Shown here piece after piece: positions 19,940 to 29,475 of a DNA stretch of 64,000 bases. Made by a program: the position numbers and the translations under genes. The notes below the pieces were generated by a model. The model saw only the letters and a list, made by a program, of their open reading frames with translations. It searched no databases and was not told where the DNA came from. Every line of letters starts with the position of its first letter. Within the stretch, counting starts at the first letter, position 1. This stretch comes from Pseudomonadota bacterium (GTDB taxonomy: Bacteria > Pseudomonadota > Alphaproteobacteria > Rhizobiales > Rhizobiaceae): assembly GCA_020161665.1 (NCBI GenBank), contig JAIUPA010000034.1, positions 267,796-331,795 on the forward strand, in the 5' to 3' direction.

Positions 19940-21313
19940 ATGACTGCGCGCATTCTCGTCGTTGACGATATACCTGCTAACGTAAAGCTGCTCGAAGCGC
20001 GGCTTCTTGCGGAGTATTTCGATGTTCTGACGGCCGAAAACGGCTTTCAGGCCCTCGATATCTGCAATTCCACGCAGGTTGATCTGGTGCTGCTCGACAT
20101 TATGATGCCCGGCATGGATGGCTTCGAGGTGTGCGAGCGCCTGAAGGCCAGCCCGAAGACCGCCCATATTCCCGTTGTGATGGTCACCGCCCTGGACCAG
20201 CCGTCCGACCGCGTGCGCGGCCTCAAGGCCGGTGCCGACGACTTTCTGACGAAGCCCGTCAACGATCTGCAGCTGATTTCGCGCGTCAAAAGCCTGATGC
20301 GCCTCAAGACTCTCTCCGATGAACTGCGTGTGCGTGCGGAAACGGCGCGCCGATTCGGCATGGACGACGTTGCCCGTGAGGCGGACGAACGCATCGAAGA
20401 GGGCGCGCAGGTGCTGCTCGTCGATGGCCGTGGCACCTCGCAGGAGCGGATCATCAAGGCGCTGAAGCCCATCGCAACGGTGACTGCGATCTCTGACCCG
20501 CAGGCGGCGCTGTTTGATGCAGCGGAGGCCAATTACGATCTCGTGATCGTCAATTCCAATTTCGATGATTACGATCCGTTGCGCCTGTGCTCGCAGCTTC
20601 GTTCGCTGGAGCGCACCCGGTTTATTCCGGTGCTTCTCGTCACGGAGCAGGGCGCTGACGAGATGATCGTGCGCGCGCTGGATCTCGGAGTGAATGATTA
20701 CATTGTGCGTCCTCTGGACCCCAATGAGCTTCTGGCCCGCTCGCTCACGCAGGTGCGCCGCAAGCGCTACCATGACCGTTTGCGCACCAGCCTGCAGCAA
20801 ACCATCGAAATGGCTGTCATTGACCCGCTGACGGGCCTGAATAACCGTCGCTATCTCGACAACCACATGAAGACGCTGTTCGGACGCGCCATGGCGCGCG
20901 GTCGTGCGCTGTCCGTCTGCATGACCGATATCGACCGCTTCAAGTCCATCAATGATACCTGGGGTCATGATGCCGGTGACGAGGTGCTGAAGCAACTTGC
21001 CAACCGCATTCGTGCTGCCGTGCGCGGTGCCGATCTGGCCTGCCGTTTTGGGGGGGAGGAGTTCGTCGTTGTGATGCCCGATACCGATGCCGAGGCCGCA
21101 ACCGGCATTGCCGAGCGTCTGCGCATCGCAATCGAGACAGAACCCTTCGTGCTGCCCATGCAGGGTCGACAGATCACGGTGACGGCATCCATGGGCATCG
21201 CCACGCTGACCCCGCAGGTGCAAAGCCCGGAGCAATTGCTCAAGCAGGCCGACCAGGCGCTCTATGAAGCCAAGCATGGCGGACGAAACCGCGTTGTTGC
21301 TGCTGCGGCCTGA
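19940..21313 (+). CDS. pleD: response regulator and diguanylate cyclase PleD
   Basis: A 457-residue protein with two receiver domains (residues about 3-120 and 150-270) and a GGDEF domain (about 290-455). The first receiver has the phosphoacceptor in LVLLDIMMPGMDGFEV; the second is degenerate. The cyclase signature is RFGGEEFVVVMP, and RGAD five residues before GGEEF forms the RxxD inhibitory site for c-di-GMP feedback. In Caulobacter PleD drives the swarmer-to-stalked transition. Transcribed with divK and followed by a clear terminator. Confidence 0.96.
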   Translation: MTARILVVDDIPANVKLLEARLLAEYFDVLTAENGFQALDICNSTQVDLVLLDIMMPGMDGFEVCERLKASPKTAHIPVVMVTALDQPSDRVRGLKAGADDFLTKPVNDLQLISRVKSLMRLKTLSDELRVRAETARRFGMDDVAREADERIEEGAQVLLVDGRGTSQERIIKALKPIATVTAISDPQAALFDAAEANYDLVIVNSNFDDYDPLRLCSQLRSLERTRFIPVLLVTEQGADEMIVRALDLGVNDYIVRPLDPNELLARSLTQVRRKRYHDRLRTSLQQTIEMAVIDPLTGLNNRRYLDNHMKTLFGRAMARGRALSVCMTDIDRFKSINDTWGHDAGDEVLKQLANRIRAAVRGADLACRFGGEEFVVVMPDTDAEAATGIAERLRIAIETEPFVLPMQGRQITVTASMGIATLTPQVQSPEQLLKQADQALYEAKHGGRNRVVAAAA

Positions 21314-21340
21314 GCCAAAATTTGGGCAACAATTTTATGA

Positions 21341-21366
21341 AAAGCGAGTTTTCGAACTCGCTTTTT
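21341..21366 (+). terminator. terminator of divK-pleD
   Basis: Stem AAAGCGAGTT (21341-21350), loop TTCG, AACTCGCTTT (21355-21364), then TTGCGTTTTT, 27 bases after the pleD stop. Confidence 0.85.
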
Positions 21367-21407
21367 GCGTTTTTGGCTTGGCAATTGCTAAAAAAGTCGC
21401 CGCAAGC

Positions 21408-21416
21408 TGTGGATAA
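21408..21416 (-). promoter_or_regulatory. perfect DnaA box
   Basis: TGTGGATAA on the plus strand is the exact complement of the consensus DnaA box TTATCCACA. It lies in the 959-base AT-rich gap after pleD. A single box may titrate DnaA or place a nearby promoter under DnaA control. Confidence 0.5.
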
Positions 21417-21875
21417 ATAAGGCTTTGGCGTAAAAAGTGCCGCTTCTGTGATCAACTTTTCATCCATAGGAAACACTAGTCCATCGCACCGATGGGCAAG
21501 TGCATAAAGCCATCTATGAAAAACCACAGTGTATAGATCGATGCAATCGCACACAAAGTTCAGTTGTGCCAAAGTCGATAACGTTGTTTTTCAACGGATA
21601 ATTCGTGTGAGAAACAGATATTCGACTTTCGTGAGTGTATCAACTCATGAAAAATGTCAGGTTTAGTCCAAATATTATTTTCATTTATTCATGAAGCCCG
21701 CAAATCAAGCAAGATGGAGAGAGGGGGTAGACTTCCGTGAACTGTGTTACGAATGTCTAATTTTAACCATGAATCGGCGTTACAAAAAATTCACGTTAAT
21801 AAATTGTTGATTTTCTCTGCAAAGTGAGTGATTTTGATCACACAGAGACTTCAACAAAGAAGTTTTCTTACCCCA
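21417..21875. other. AT-rich non-coding gap downstream of pleD
   Basis: No gene can be supported here. The stretch is much more AT-rich than its surroundings and has a CtrA half-site TTAACCAT at 21763-21770 directly followed by GAATC (21771-21775), a GANTC site for the CcrM cell-cycle methylase. Those elements and the DnaA box at 21408 are compatible with a cell-cycle-regulated promoter for the RNA described next, but none is proven. Confidence 0.4.
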
Positions 21876-22020
21876 TGATGTTCAGGTCCGCCGCATCTCC
21901 TGGGTCGTGGGGCCGGTCGACCGGCTAGCAAGGTTTAACCTGGTTCCTCGTGCCGGGTTTGCAAAGCTGGTCGACCCCATATTCAGACGCCGCACCCGCC
22001 GCCGGGTCGCGGCGTCTTTT
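21876..22020 (+). ncRNA. probable structured small RNA of unknown family
   Basis: A GC-rich, non-coding segment with clear secondary structure inside an AT-rich gap. TGGG (21908-21911) plus GTCGACC (21916-21922) pairs with GGTCGACCCCA (21969-21979) around a 4-base bulge, enclosing about 45 bases with a further AGGT/ACCT hairpin. It ends with an exceptionally strong terminator, AGACGCCGC-ACCCG-ccgc-CGGGT-c-GCGGCGTCT (21985-22017) followed by TTTT. CATGAT at 21875-21880 could be a -10, so the 5' end may be nearer 21888. I do not recognise the family; 6S RNA is a possibility I can neither confirm nor exclude. Confidence 0.5.
21985..22020 (+). terminator. strong terminator of the candidate small RNA
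   Basis: Fourteen-base-pair stem with one bulged C, loop CCGC, followed by TCTTTTCG. It cannot be the pleD terminator, which is more than 600 bases upstream, so it implies an independent transcript. Confidence 0.75.
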
Positions 22021-22224
22021 CGTTTCCGGGCTATTCTTGCATCTTGCTTGCGCTTTACCTGCAGCTTCTATGAGCGCGTCCAGCAAAAGCATATCAGCGG
22101 CTTTGCGTTCGCATGCTGGTAAAACAAACGACCGAACCATCCAGGTGGTCCGGCTTTCACACGCAAGGCGCAATGAAGCGGGCAGGCGTGTGCGGAGTTT
22201 GTTGCGGCAAAAACCGCGCAACAA

Positions 22225-22252
22225 AAAAGGCGCAACGACAAGCGTGCGCCTT
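22225..22252 (-). terminator. terminator of rpmG
   Basis: On the minus strand AAAGGCGCA (22252-22244) pairs with TGCGCCTTT (22233-22225) and is followed by TTTTG. It lies 21 bases after the rpmG stop. Confidence 0.8.
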
Positions 22253-22272
22253 TGATGCGTCGGATCGGAAGA

Positions 22273-22440
22273 TTACTTGATCTTCGTTTCCTTGAATTCA
22301 ACGTGCTTCTTGACGACCGGATCGTACTTCGTCTTGGTCATCTTGTCCGTCATCGTGCGGCTGTTCTTCGTCGTAACGTAGAAGAAACCCGTGTCAGCCG
22401 TCGAGAGCAGCTTGATCTTGATGGTGGTTGCCTTCGCCAT
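22273..22440 (-). CDS. rpmG: 50S ribosomal protein L33
   Basis: A 55-residue very basic ribosomal protein, beginning [20 protein letters not shown] and ending [13 protein letters not shown]. The sequence and length match the cysteine-free L33 of alphaproteobacteria, a structural component of the large subunit near the E site. The position after divK-pleD on the opposite strand is conserved in Rhizobiaceae. It has its own terminator and is separated from the upstream MFS gene by about 90 bases. Confidence 0.97.
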   Translation of the reverse strand: MAKATTIKIKLLSTADTGFFYVTTKNSRTMTDKMTKTKYDPVVKKHVEFKETKIK

Positions 22441-22530
22441 GGTGGTTCTGCCTTTAACCTGAAAACAAAGCCGTGGACGTTTTGGGCCACGGCGAAACTT
22501 GCGCGGAAACTACAAATCGGGCCCGAAAAG

Positions 22531-23715
22531 TCAAGCCCGTTTTGGTCGGAAAAACAGGCGGACCACGGAAACCACCAGATAAAGCGCAAAAAACAGCGCG
22601 ATTGCGTAGGCAAATCCGTGATTGCCGCTGATGTCCATGGCCGTACCGATGCCCTGCGGCCCGGCCACCGTGCCCACGGCGTAACAGAAGACGAAGGCCG
22701 CATTGGCGTTGGCGAGGTCCGAGCCCTTTAGTCGCGCCCCAAGATGGGCCAGGCCGACCGTATAGAGCCCTGAGACGCTGCCGCCCCAAAAGAGCAGGGT
22801 CAGGGCCATGAGGACCCAGCTTGCGTGCAGGAAGGGCAGACAGAGCGCGCCAATGAAGCCAATCACGGCCATAACCGCCAGCATGGGGCGTCTGTCGCCC
22901 AAACGGTCGGAAATCATGCCAAGCGGGATCTGGAACACCATGTTGCCCACGCCCATGACGGTCAGCAGCAGGGCCGATTGCGCTTCAGAAAAGCCTTCCC
23001 CCTTGGCGTAGATCGTAAAGAGCGATAGCCCGCCGGCCTCGATGGCGCCGAACACGAAAGCCGCGACCGTCGCCGTCGGGACGAGAAAAATGTAGCGGAA
23101 AAAGTGGTACTCGGGTGATTCGCCAAGCACCGGGCTCTCGTAGCGCGCCAGATAGATCGGCAGCGCGGCACAGAGAATCGCCACGGCGGCAATCAGGAAC
23201 GGCAGGATGCCTTCGCTACCCGTGGCGGCGAAGATCAGCGGACCCATGGCAAAACCGATGGACAAAACCGTGGCATAGATGCCGAGAACCATGCCGCGCC
23301 GCGCCGGTGGGGCGGCGGCATTGATCCAGAACTCGGAGAGCACGAAGAGCGTGGTGATCGCGCCGTGGAAGAACAGGCGTAGCGGGAACCACAGCCAGAA
23401 GTTCTCGATGTAATAGAAGCCCATGCCGCTGAGTGCCGCGATGACCACGGCCCAGATCATGGTGGTGGCGACGCCAAGGCGGTGCGCAATCCATGTCGTG
23501 ACCGGGGCGGCCATCATGGCGGCGATCCCGGCCATGGCGGTGTTGAGACCGATCCAGCCGGGCGAGATACCGCGCTTCTCCAGAATGACGCTCAAGAGCG
23601 GCAGGCCGAGGCCAATGGCCACGCCGACTGCCGTAATGGCTGAAATCGCCGCAATCAGCGATGGCCAGTGGATCTCTTCCACATGACCATGGTCAGGCGA
23701 TTGTGGTTCAGACAT
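22531..23715 (-). CDS. MFS transporter
   Basis: A 394-residue protein with about twelve hydrophobic helices, of the major facilitator superfamily. Conserved features include GLGLPLLSVILEKRGISPGW in the first helices and PLGMISDRLGDRRPML, a motif A copy in the loop between helices 8 and 9. The substrate cannot be read from the sequence. Start ATG 23715 overlaps the end of the NUDIX gene by 8 bases, indicating translational coupling; a longer frame continues upstream but would lie inside the NUDIX gene. Confidence 0.88.
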   Translation of the reverse strand: MSEPQSPDHGHVEEIHWPSLIAAISAITAVGVAIGLGLPLLSVILEKRGISPGWIGLNTAMAGIAAMMAAPVTTWIAHRLGVATTMIWAVVIAALSGMGFYYIENFWLWFPLRLFFHGAITTLFVLSEFWINAAAPPARRGMVLGIYATVLSIGFAMGPLIFAATGSEGILPFLIAAVAILCAALPIYLARYESPVLGESPEYHFFRYIFLVPTATVAAFVFGAIEAGGLSLFTIYAKGEGFSEAQSALLLTVMGVGNMVFQIPLGMISDRLGDRRPMLAVMAVIGFIGALCLPFLHASWVLMALTLLFWGGSVSGLYTVGLAHLGARLKGSDLANANAAFVFCYAVGTVAGPQGIGTAMDISGNHGFAYAIALFFALYLVVSVVRLFFRPKRA

Positions 23716-24391
23716 CAGCATTTCCCCGGAGATAGTCGCGCAATTCCCGTCCGTTGCGGTGTCGGTAAAAGGGAACGGGTGCATCGAAGGCAAGTGTCGG
23801 GCGGTTCTTCAGGAGCGTCCTCACATCTTCAAGCACCGCACGGGTAATCTGCGGGATGTTGAGACTGGAATCTGCCTCAATGTCAAGCCAGAGCAGGTCG
23901 TGCAGCTCGTCCGAATCGCGCATATGGGCCGGGTTGAGCCCCGCTTCATCGGTATATGTGACGAAAAACCGCGTATCGTATCGGCGCACATTGCCCGGGG
24001 GCGTAATGGCACGGGCCGCAAGGCGCAGACAGTGAAGCGGCGGCAAACCGCCTTCGGGCGTCAATCCGGTTTCCTCACAAAGCTCCCTCCAGGCGGTCAG
24101 GGCGAGCGCCCGGGCGCGCGCGGCACCAAGCCCGGCGGGCGGGCCAATCCGCAGCAGGCGCTCAACCTCGGGGTGAAGCGTTGATGCGTGGGGCAGGGCG
24201 TGGTCATCCGCATCGCATTTGCCACCGGGAAACACATGGACATCCGGCATGAAGGCATGGCGGCTGGAGCGCTTGCCCATCAACACGCGAACACCGTCTC
24301 CCGAACGATCAAGCAGAACAATCGCCGCAGCATCGCGCGGGCGCAGATAGGGATGGCGCGTTTCCCCCTTGCCATCAGTCCTTGCGGTCAA
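23708..24391 (-). CDS. NUDIX hydrolase
   Basis: A 227-residue protein with a NUDIX fold. The core motif ends AWRELCEETGL, preceded by VFPGGKCDADDHA, but there are about 45 residues between the glycine and the catalytic helix, an insertion typical of the NUDT7/NUDT19-like coenzyme A or RNU-type hydrolases. The substrate is therefore uncertain. It is the middle of a minus-strand run rnr-NUDIX-MFS, 32 bases after rnr. Confidence 0.88.
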   Translation of the reverse strand: MTARTDGKGETRHPYLRPRDAAAIVLLDRSGDGVRVLMGKRSSRHAFMPDVHVFPGGKCDADDHALPHASTLHPEVERLLRIGPPAGLGAARARALALTAWRELCEETGLTPEGGLPPLHCLRLAARAITPPGNVRRYDTRFFVTYTDEAGLNPAHMRDSDELHDLLWLDIEADSSLNIPQITRAVLEDVRTLLKNRPTLAFDAPVPFYRHRNGRELRDYLRGNADV

Positions 24392-24423
24392 ACAACATCC
24401 CCCCGGAGTGTCTTCCTTGAAGT

Positions 24424-26775
24424 TTAGCGCCGCCCCCGCGGCGGTCTTGTGCCTGGCGTCTTGGGGCCGTTGCGGCCGCGCCGGGTTGTCTTGTGGAATG
24501 AGCGTGTTGCAGCAGGCATCTTGCGCCCCTCGCTCAGCATCTCGAAGCGCAAGGCCCCGGCAATCGGCAGCGCCTCGGCCAGCTTCACATCCACCGTATC
24601 GCCCAGACGATAGCCAAGCCCGGTCTTCTCGCCGGTGAGCGCCTGATGGGCTTCGTCGTAGATGAAGTAATCCATGCCCAGCGTCGAGACGGGAACGAAG
24701 CCATCCGCGCCATATTGCGGCAGCGCCACGAAGAGACCGGCCTTGGTCACGCCGGAAACGCGGCCCTCAAAGCTTTCGCCGATGCGGCCCGCCAGATGAT
24801 GCGCCACGAGGCGGTTCACCGTATCGCGTTCGGCGGCCATGGCGCGGCGCTCAAAGGTCGAGATTTCTGCGGCAATATCATCAAGAGCGGCTTCTTCGTC
24901 CGGCGTAATGCCACCTTCGCCAAGCCCCAGCGAACCAACCAGCGCCCGATGCACGATGAGGTCGGCATAACGGCGAATGGGTGAGGTGAAGTGGGCGTAC
25001 TTCATGAGGTTCAGGCCGAAATGGCCGATATTGTCCGGGCTGTAGATCGCCTGGCTCTGGGAGCGCAACACCATTTCGTTGACCATGGTCTGGTGCGCCG
25101 TGCCGTCCGCCTTGGCCAGAATGCCGTTGAAGGAGTTGGAGCGCATCTGTCCGCCCTTGGCCATGGGAATGCCAAGCGTGGCCAGAAACTCGCGCAACGT
25201 CTCCTGCTTGGCAAGTGACGGCGCATCGTGAACGCGGTAAACCAGTGGCTGGCGGCGCTTTTCCAGCGTTTCGGCAGCCGCAACGTTCGCCTGAATCATC
25301 ATCTCTTCGATGAGCTTGTGCGCATCAAGACGCTCCGGCACGAACACGCGGTCCACCGTGCCATCCGGCTTCAACAGGATCTTGCGCTCCGGCATGTCGA
25401 GTTCGAGCGGCTGGCGACGGTCGCGACCCATCTTCATGATCGCGTAGGCCGCCCAGAGCGGCTTCAGGATGGGCTCCAGCAGCGGCCCGGCCTTGTCATC
25501 GGGATTGCCGTCAATCGCCGCCTGTGCCTGATTATAGGAGAGCTTGGCCGCACTCTTCATCATCACGCGGTGGAATGTATGGCTTGCCTTGCGGCCTTCC
25601 TTCGAAAACACCATGCGCACGGCCATGGCGGGGCGGTCCTCGCCCTCACGCAGCGAGCAGAGGTCGTTTGAAATCCGCTCCGGCAGCATCGGTACGACGC
25701 GATCCGGGAAGTAGACGGAGTTGCCGCGCTTCAGGGCCTCGCGGTCCAGCGGTGAACCGGGGCGCACATACCAGGACACATCGGCAATCGCGACCGTCAC
25801 GATCACGCCGCCCGGATTGTCGGGCGAGGGGTCCGGTTCGGCATAAACGGCGTCGTCGTGGTCCTTGGCATCCGCCGGGTCGATGGTGACGAGCGGAATA
25901 TGCCGCCAGTCCTCGCGGTTCTTCATCGGAGCCGGTTCTGCCTTCTCGGCCTGATCGAGAACGGGCTGAGGGAAGATGTAGGGAATCCCGTGATCGTGGA
26001 TGGCAATCATCGAGATCGCCTTTTCCGAGGCAACCGAACCGATGACCGACAGAACCTTGGCGCGCGCCAGGCCATAGCGGCCGCCGCGCGACACCTCGAC
26101 GGAGACGAGATCGCCATCCTTCGCATCGCCGCGGAAATCCGGGTCGATGTTCATTTCCTCGCCGCGCCGGTCGATGGGAACGAGGCGGCCAGCCCCGCCG
26201 GGCATATCGCGATAAACACCAAGCGATGAATTGCGGCGCTTGTCGATGATCTTGATGACGCGGGCCGTATAGGCCGGGCCGGAACGATCCTTGGACGGAA
26301 AAATCTTGGCGACGATGCGGTCGCCCATGCCAGCCACCGGGGCTTTGCTGCGATCGCCGCGCTCGTTGGACTGGCGCACCAGAACGGCAGGCGCCACGCC
26401 GTTTTCCTCGAGCCATTCAGCCGGGCGGGCAATCAGCGCCCCATCCTTGTCGCGGGTCGTGATGTCGAGCACCGTGACCGGCGGCAGCGCGCCGGGGCGG
26501 ATCAGCGACTTGCGGCTCTTTTGCAGCAGACCTTCGTCTTCCAGATCGCGCAGCAGGTCTTTGAGTTCAACGCGTTCCTCCCCCTTCAGCCCGAAAGCCT
26601 TGGAGATTTCCCGCTTGGAAGCCTTTTCCGGATGATCGGCAATAAAGCGCAAAAGAACATCGCGCGGCGGCACAACGCCCTGCACGATGACCTCTCGGGA
26701 GCTATCCTCGCTACGAAATTTACCACCGGCCTTACGGTCGGAACCCGGGGAAAAGTCGCGCGGTTTCTTGCTCAC
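24424..26775 (-). CDS. rnr: ribonuclease R
   Basis: A 783-residue RNB-family 3'-5' exoribonuclease that degrades structured RNA. An N-terminal winged-helix/cold-shock part (about residues 25-250) precedes the RNB domain, whose catalytic aspartates are in TIDPADAKDHDDAVYAEPD (about residue 300); RRYADLIVHRAL lies near its end, and a C-terminal S1 domain (GRVSGVTKAGLFVALPQYGA) and a basic tail follow. The start codon is GTG at 26775, three bases after the topA stop, so topA and rnr are co-transcribed. Confidence 0.95.
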   Translation of the reverse strand: MSKKPRDFSPGSDRKAGGKFRSEDSSREVIVQGVVPPRDVLLRFIADHPEKASKREISKAFGLKGEERVELKDLLRDLEDEGLLQKSRKSLIRPGALPPVTVLDITTRDKDGALIARPAEWLEENGVAPAVLVRQSNERGDRSKAPVAGMGDRIVAKIFPSKDRSGPAYTARVIKIIDKRRNSSLGVYRDMPGGAGRLVPIDRRGEEMNIDPDFRGDAKDGDLVSVEVSRGGRYGLARAKVLSVIGSVASEKAISMIAIHDHGIPYIFPQPVLDQAEKAEPAPMKNREDWRHIPLVTIDPADAKDHDDAVYAEPDPSPDNPGGVIVTVAIADVSWYVRPGSPLDREALKRGNSVYFPDRVVPMLPERISNDLCSLREGEDRPAMAVRMVFSKEGRKASHTFHRVMMKSAAKLSYNQAQAAIDGNPDDKAGPLLEPILKPLWAAYAIMKMGRDRRQPLELDMPERKILLKPDGTVDRVFVPERLDAHKLIEEMMIQANVAAAETLEKRRQPLVYRVHDAPSLAKQETLREFLATLGIPMAKGGQMRSNSFNGILAKADGTAHQTMVNEMVLRSQSQAIYSPDNIGHFGLNLMKYAHFTSPIRRYADLIVHRALVGSLGLGEGGITPDEEAALDDIAAEISTFERRAMAAERDTVNRLVAHHLAGRIGESFEGRVSGVTKAGLFVALPQYGADGFVPVSTLGMDYFIYDEAHQALTGEKTGLGYRLGDTVDVKLAEALPIAGALRFEMLSEGRKMPAATRSFHKTTRRGRNGPKTPGTRPPRGRR

Positions 26776-26778
26776 GTT

Positions 26779-29475
26779 TTACTCTTTACTCTTCTTGGCG
26801 ACGCTCGCCGTTTTGGCCTTTGCCGCGGTCTTGGGCTTGGCGGCTGCTTTCGGCTTGGCCGCAGCCTTGGGCTTTGCGGCCTTTTTGGTTGCGCCCTCGC
26901 CATCGGCGGCCTTGGTACTGGCCTTCTTGGCCGGGGCCTTTTTGGCGCCGCCGGATTTGCCGTTCTTCTCGACGATCAGCGCCAGCGCTTCTTCCAGCGT
27001 CACGCTCTGCGGGTCCTTGCCGCGCGGCAGGGTAGCGTTCACCTTGCCCCAGTTGACATAGGGACCGTAGCGACCATCACGCACGGTGATCGAACCACCA
27101 TCGGGATGCGCGCCGAGATCCTTCAGTGCCGCAGGCGCAGAACGTCCGCGTCCACCGCCACCCTTCGACTGCTTTTCAGCCAGAACGGTTACGGCGCGGT
27201 TGAGACCGATGGTGAACACGTCTTCGACGGATTCGAGGTTGGCATAGGTGCCGTCATGCAGGATATACGGCCCGAAACGACCAATGCCGGCGGAAATCAT
27301 CTTTCCGCTTTCCGGGTGCTGGCCGATGTCGCGCGGCAGCGAGATCAGCGCCATGGCGCGTTCGTAGTCGATGCTCTCCGGCTTCCAGCCCTTCGGCAGA
27401 GAGGCGCGCTTGGCTTCCTTGCCATCGCCGCGCTGCACATAAGGCCCGAAACGGCCAGACCGCAGGGTGATTTCCTCGCCCGTCATGGGATCGGTGCCAA
27501 GCGCCTTCGGTTCGTTGCCAATGGCTTCGGCTTCCGCGCCGCCTTCGCTCGAAAGCTGGCGGGTAAAGTTGCACTCCGGATAGTTGGAACAGCCCACAAA
27601 CGCGCCATACTTGCCAAGCTTCAGCGAAAGCTGGCCGGTGCCGCACACCTGACAGACGCGCGGGTCGGAACCGTCTTCGCGCTTGGGGAACACCAGCGGC
27701 GCCAGCGCATCATTCAGCGCGTCCAGCACGTTGGTCACGCGCAGTTCCTTGGTGTCTTCGATCTGCTGGAAGAAATCCTTCCAGAAGTCGCGAAGCACCT
27801 GTTTCCAGTCCATTTCGCCGGCCGAAATCTTGTCGAGCTTTTCTTCCAGATCGGCGGTGAAGTCGTACCCCACATATTTGGTGAAAAAGCTTTCGAGGAA
27901 AGCCGTCACCAGTCGGCCCTTGGCCTGCGGGAAGAGCTTGCGCTTGTCGATGGTCACATATTCGCGGTCGCGAAGGGTCGCGAGCGTCGCGGCATAGGTC
28001 GACGGGCGACCGATGCCGAGTTCTTCCATCTTCTTGATCAGCGTGGCTTCCGAATAACGCGGCGGCGGTTCGGTGAAGTGCTGCGATGCGTCGATCTTCT
28101 GCTTGGCCAGCATCTCGTCGCGGTTGATTTCCGGCAGACGGGCACCGTCTTCGCTGTCATCCGCCTGTTCGCCGTCTTCCTTGGCATCCGTATAGGCGGC
28201 AATAAAGCCATCAAAACGAATGACGGAGCCAACCGCGCGCAGGCCAGCCTTTTCGCCCTTGTTTTCGGCGAGAATCTCGACCGTGGTGCGCTCGATTTCG
28301 GCAGACGCCATCTGGCTGGCGATGCCGCGCTTCCAGATCAAGTCATAGAGACGGTACTGATCGGGATCAAGGAACCGCTTCACCTTGTCCGGCGTGCGGT
28401 TGAAATCGGTCGGGCGGATCGCTTCGTGGGCTTCCTGGGCGTTCTTCGCCTTGGTGGAATAGAAGCGTGGCTTTTCAGGCAGGTAACGGCTGCCGAACTG
28501 GTCGCCGATGGCGCGGCGGGACGCATCGATGGCTTCCGGTGCCATCTGCACGCCGTCGGTACGCATGTAGGTGATGAGACCGACCGTCTCGCCGCCAATG
28601 TCAAAGCCTTCATAGAGCTTCTGGGCAATCTGCATGGTGCGCGATGCCGAGAAGCCCAGACGCGACGAGGCGGCCTGCTGCAGCGTGGAGGTGGTGAACG
28701 GCGGCGACGGGTTGCGCTTGACCGGCTTCGCCTCAACCGAGTCGACGCGGTAGGTGGCGCCTTCCAGAAGCGCTTTCAGCTTGGCCGCGTCATCGCCATT
28801 GGCAATCGAGTTCTTCTGCAGGCGCTTGCCTGCTGCCGAAACAAGGCGTGCCTCGAACTGATCGCCGCGCGGCGTGGAGAGAAGCGCGGCAATCGACCAG
28901 TATTCTTCGGTGACGAAGCGTTCGATCTCGGTTTCGCGGTCGCACACAAGGCGAAGCGCCACCGACTGAACACGGCCAGCCGAGCGGGCGCCGGGCAGTT
29001 TGCGCCAGAGAACCGGCGAAAGATTGAAGCCGACGAGATAGTCGAGGGCGCGGCGCGCCAGATAGGCGTCCACCAGCGGTACGTCGATATCACGCGGTGC
29101 CGCCATGGCATCGAGAACGGCTTTCTTGGTGATGGCGTTGAAGACAACGCGCTTCACCGGCTTGGAGCCAATCACGCGGCGCTTTTTCAAGACATCGAGC
29201 ACGTGCCAGGAAATGGCTTCTCCCTCGCGATCCGGGTCGGTCGCCAGAATGAGACCGTCGGAGTCCTTGACGGCATCGGCAATGTCTTTGATTCGCTTCT
29301 GCGAAGCGCCATCGACCTCCCAAAGCATCTCGAAATCCTGGTCCGGAAGAACGGAACCGTCCTTCGCAGGCAAGTCTCTCACATGGCCAAACGAGGCGAG
29401 AACCTTGTAGCCCGAACCGAGATACTTGTTGATTGTCTTGGCCTTGGCGGGCGATTCTACGACTACGACGTCCAT
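26779..29475 (-). CDS. topA: DNA topoisomerase I
   Basis: An 898-residue type IA topoisomerase that relaxes negative supercoils. Start MDVVVVESPAKAKTINKYLG is the TOPRIM domain, with DPDREGEAISWHV carrying the metal site; the active-site tyrosine is in GLITYMRTDGVQM (about residue 330). A cysteine zinc finger CQVCGTGQL...CSNYPEC is near residue 595, followed by three repeated topoisomerase-C modules (RSGRFGPYVQ, GIGRFGPYIL, RDGRYGPYVN). The last 60 residues are a low-complexity Lys/Ala tail. I chose ATG 29475, where homologues begin. Confidence 0.97.
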   Translation of the reverse strand: MDVVVVESPAKAKTINKYLGSGYKVLASFGHVRDLPAKDGSVLPDQDFEMLWEVDGASQKRIKDIADAVKDSDGLILATDPDREGEAISWHVLDVLKKRRVIGSKPVKRVVFNAITKKAVLDAMAAPRDIDVPLVDAYLARRALDYLVGFNLSPVLWRKLPGARSAGRVQSVALRLVCDRETEIERFVTEEYWSIAALLSTPRGDQFEARLVSAAGKRLQKNSIANGDDAAKLKALLEGATYRVDSVEAKPVKRNPSPPFTTSTLQQAASSRLGFSASRTMQIAQKLYEGFDIGGETVGLITYMRTDGVQMAPEAIDASRRAIGDQFGSRYLPEKPRFYSTKAKNAQEAHEAIRPTDFNRTPDKVKRFLDPDQYRLYDLIWKRGIASQMASAEIERTTVEILAENKGEKAGLRAVGSVIRFDGFIAAYTDAKEDGEQADDSEDGARLPEINRDEMLAKQKIDASQHFTEPPPRYSEATLIKKMEELGIGRPSTYAATLATLRDREYVTIDKRKLFPQAKGRLVTAFLESFFTKYVGYDFTADLEEKLDKISAGEMDWKQVLRDFWKDFFQQIEDTKELRVTNVLDALNDALAPLVFPKREDGSDPRVCQVCGTGQLSLKLGKYGAFVGCSNYPECNFTRQLSSEGGAEAEAIGNEPKALGTDPMTGEEITLRSGRFGPYVQRGDGKEAKRASLPKGWKPESIDYERAMALISLPRDIGQHPESGKMISAGIGRFGPYILHDGTYANLESVEDVFTIGLNRAVTVLAEKQSKGGGGRGRSAPAALKDLGAHPDGGSITVRDGRYGPYVNWGKVNATLPRGKDPQSVTLEEALALIVEKNGKSGGAKKAPAKKASTKAADGEGATKKAAKPKAAAKPKAAAKPKTAAKAKTASVAKKSKE

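Noticed and set aside
21700..21765. Very short frames after GAGAGAGGGGG at about 21718 as a leader peptide.
   Set aside because: Only 7-8 codons, with no amino-acid pattern and no downstream gene to attenuate.
22021..22301. Open frames on both strands between the small RNA and rpmG.
   Set aside because: Arginine- and cysteine-rich translations without a ribosome-binding site, overlapping rpmG in one case.
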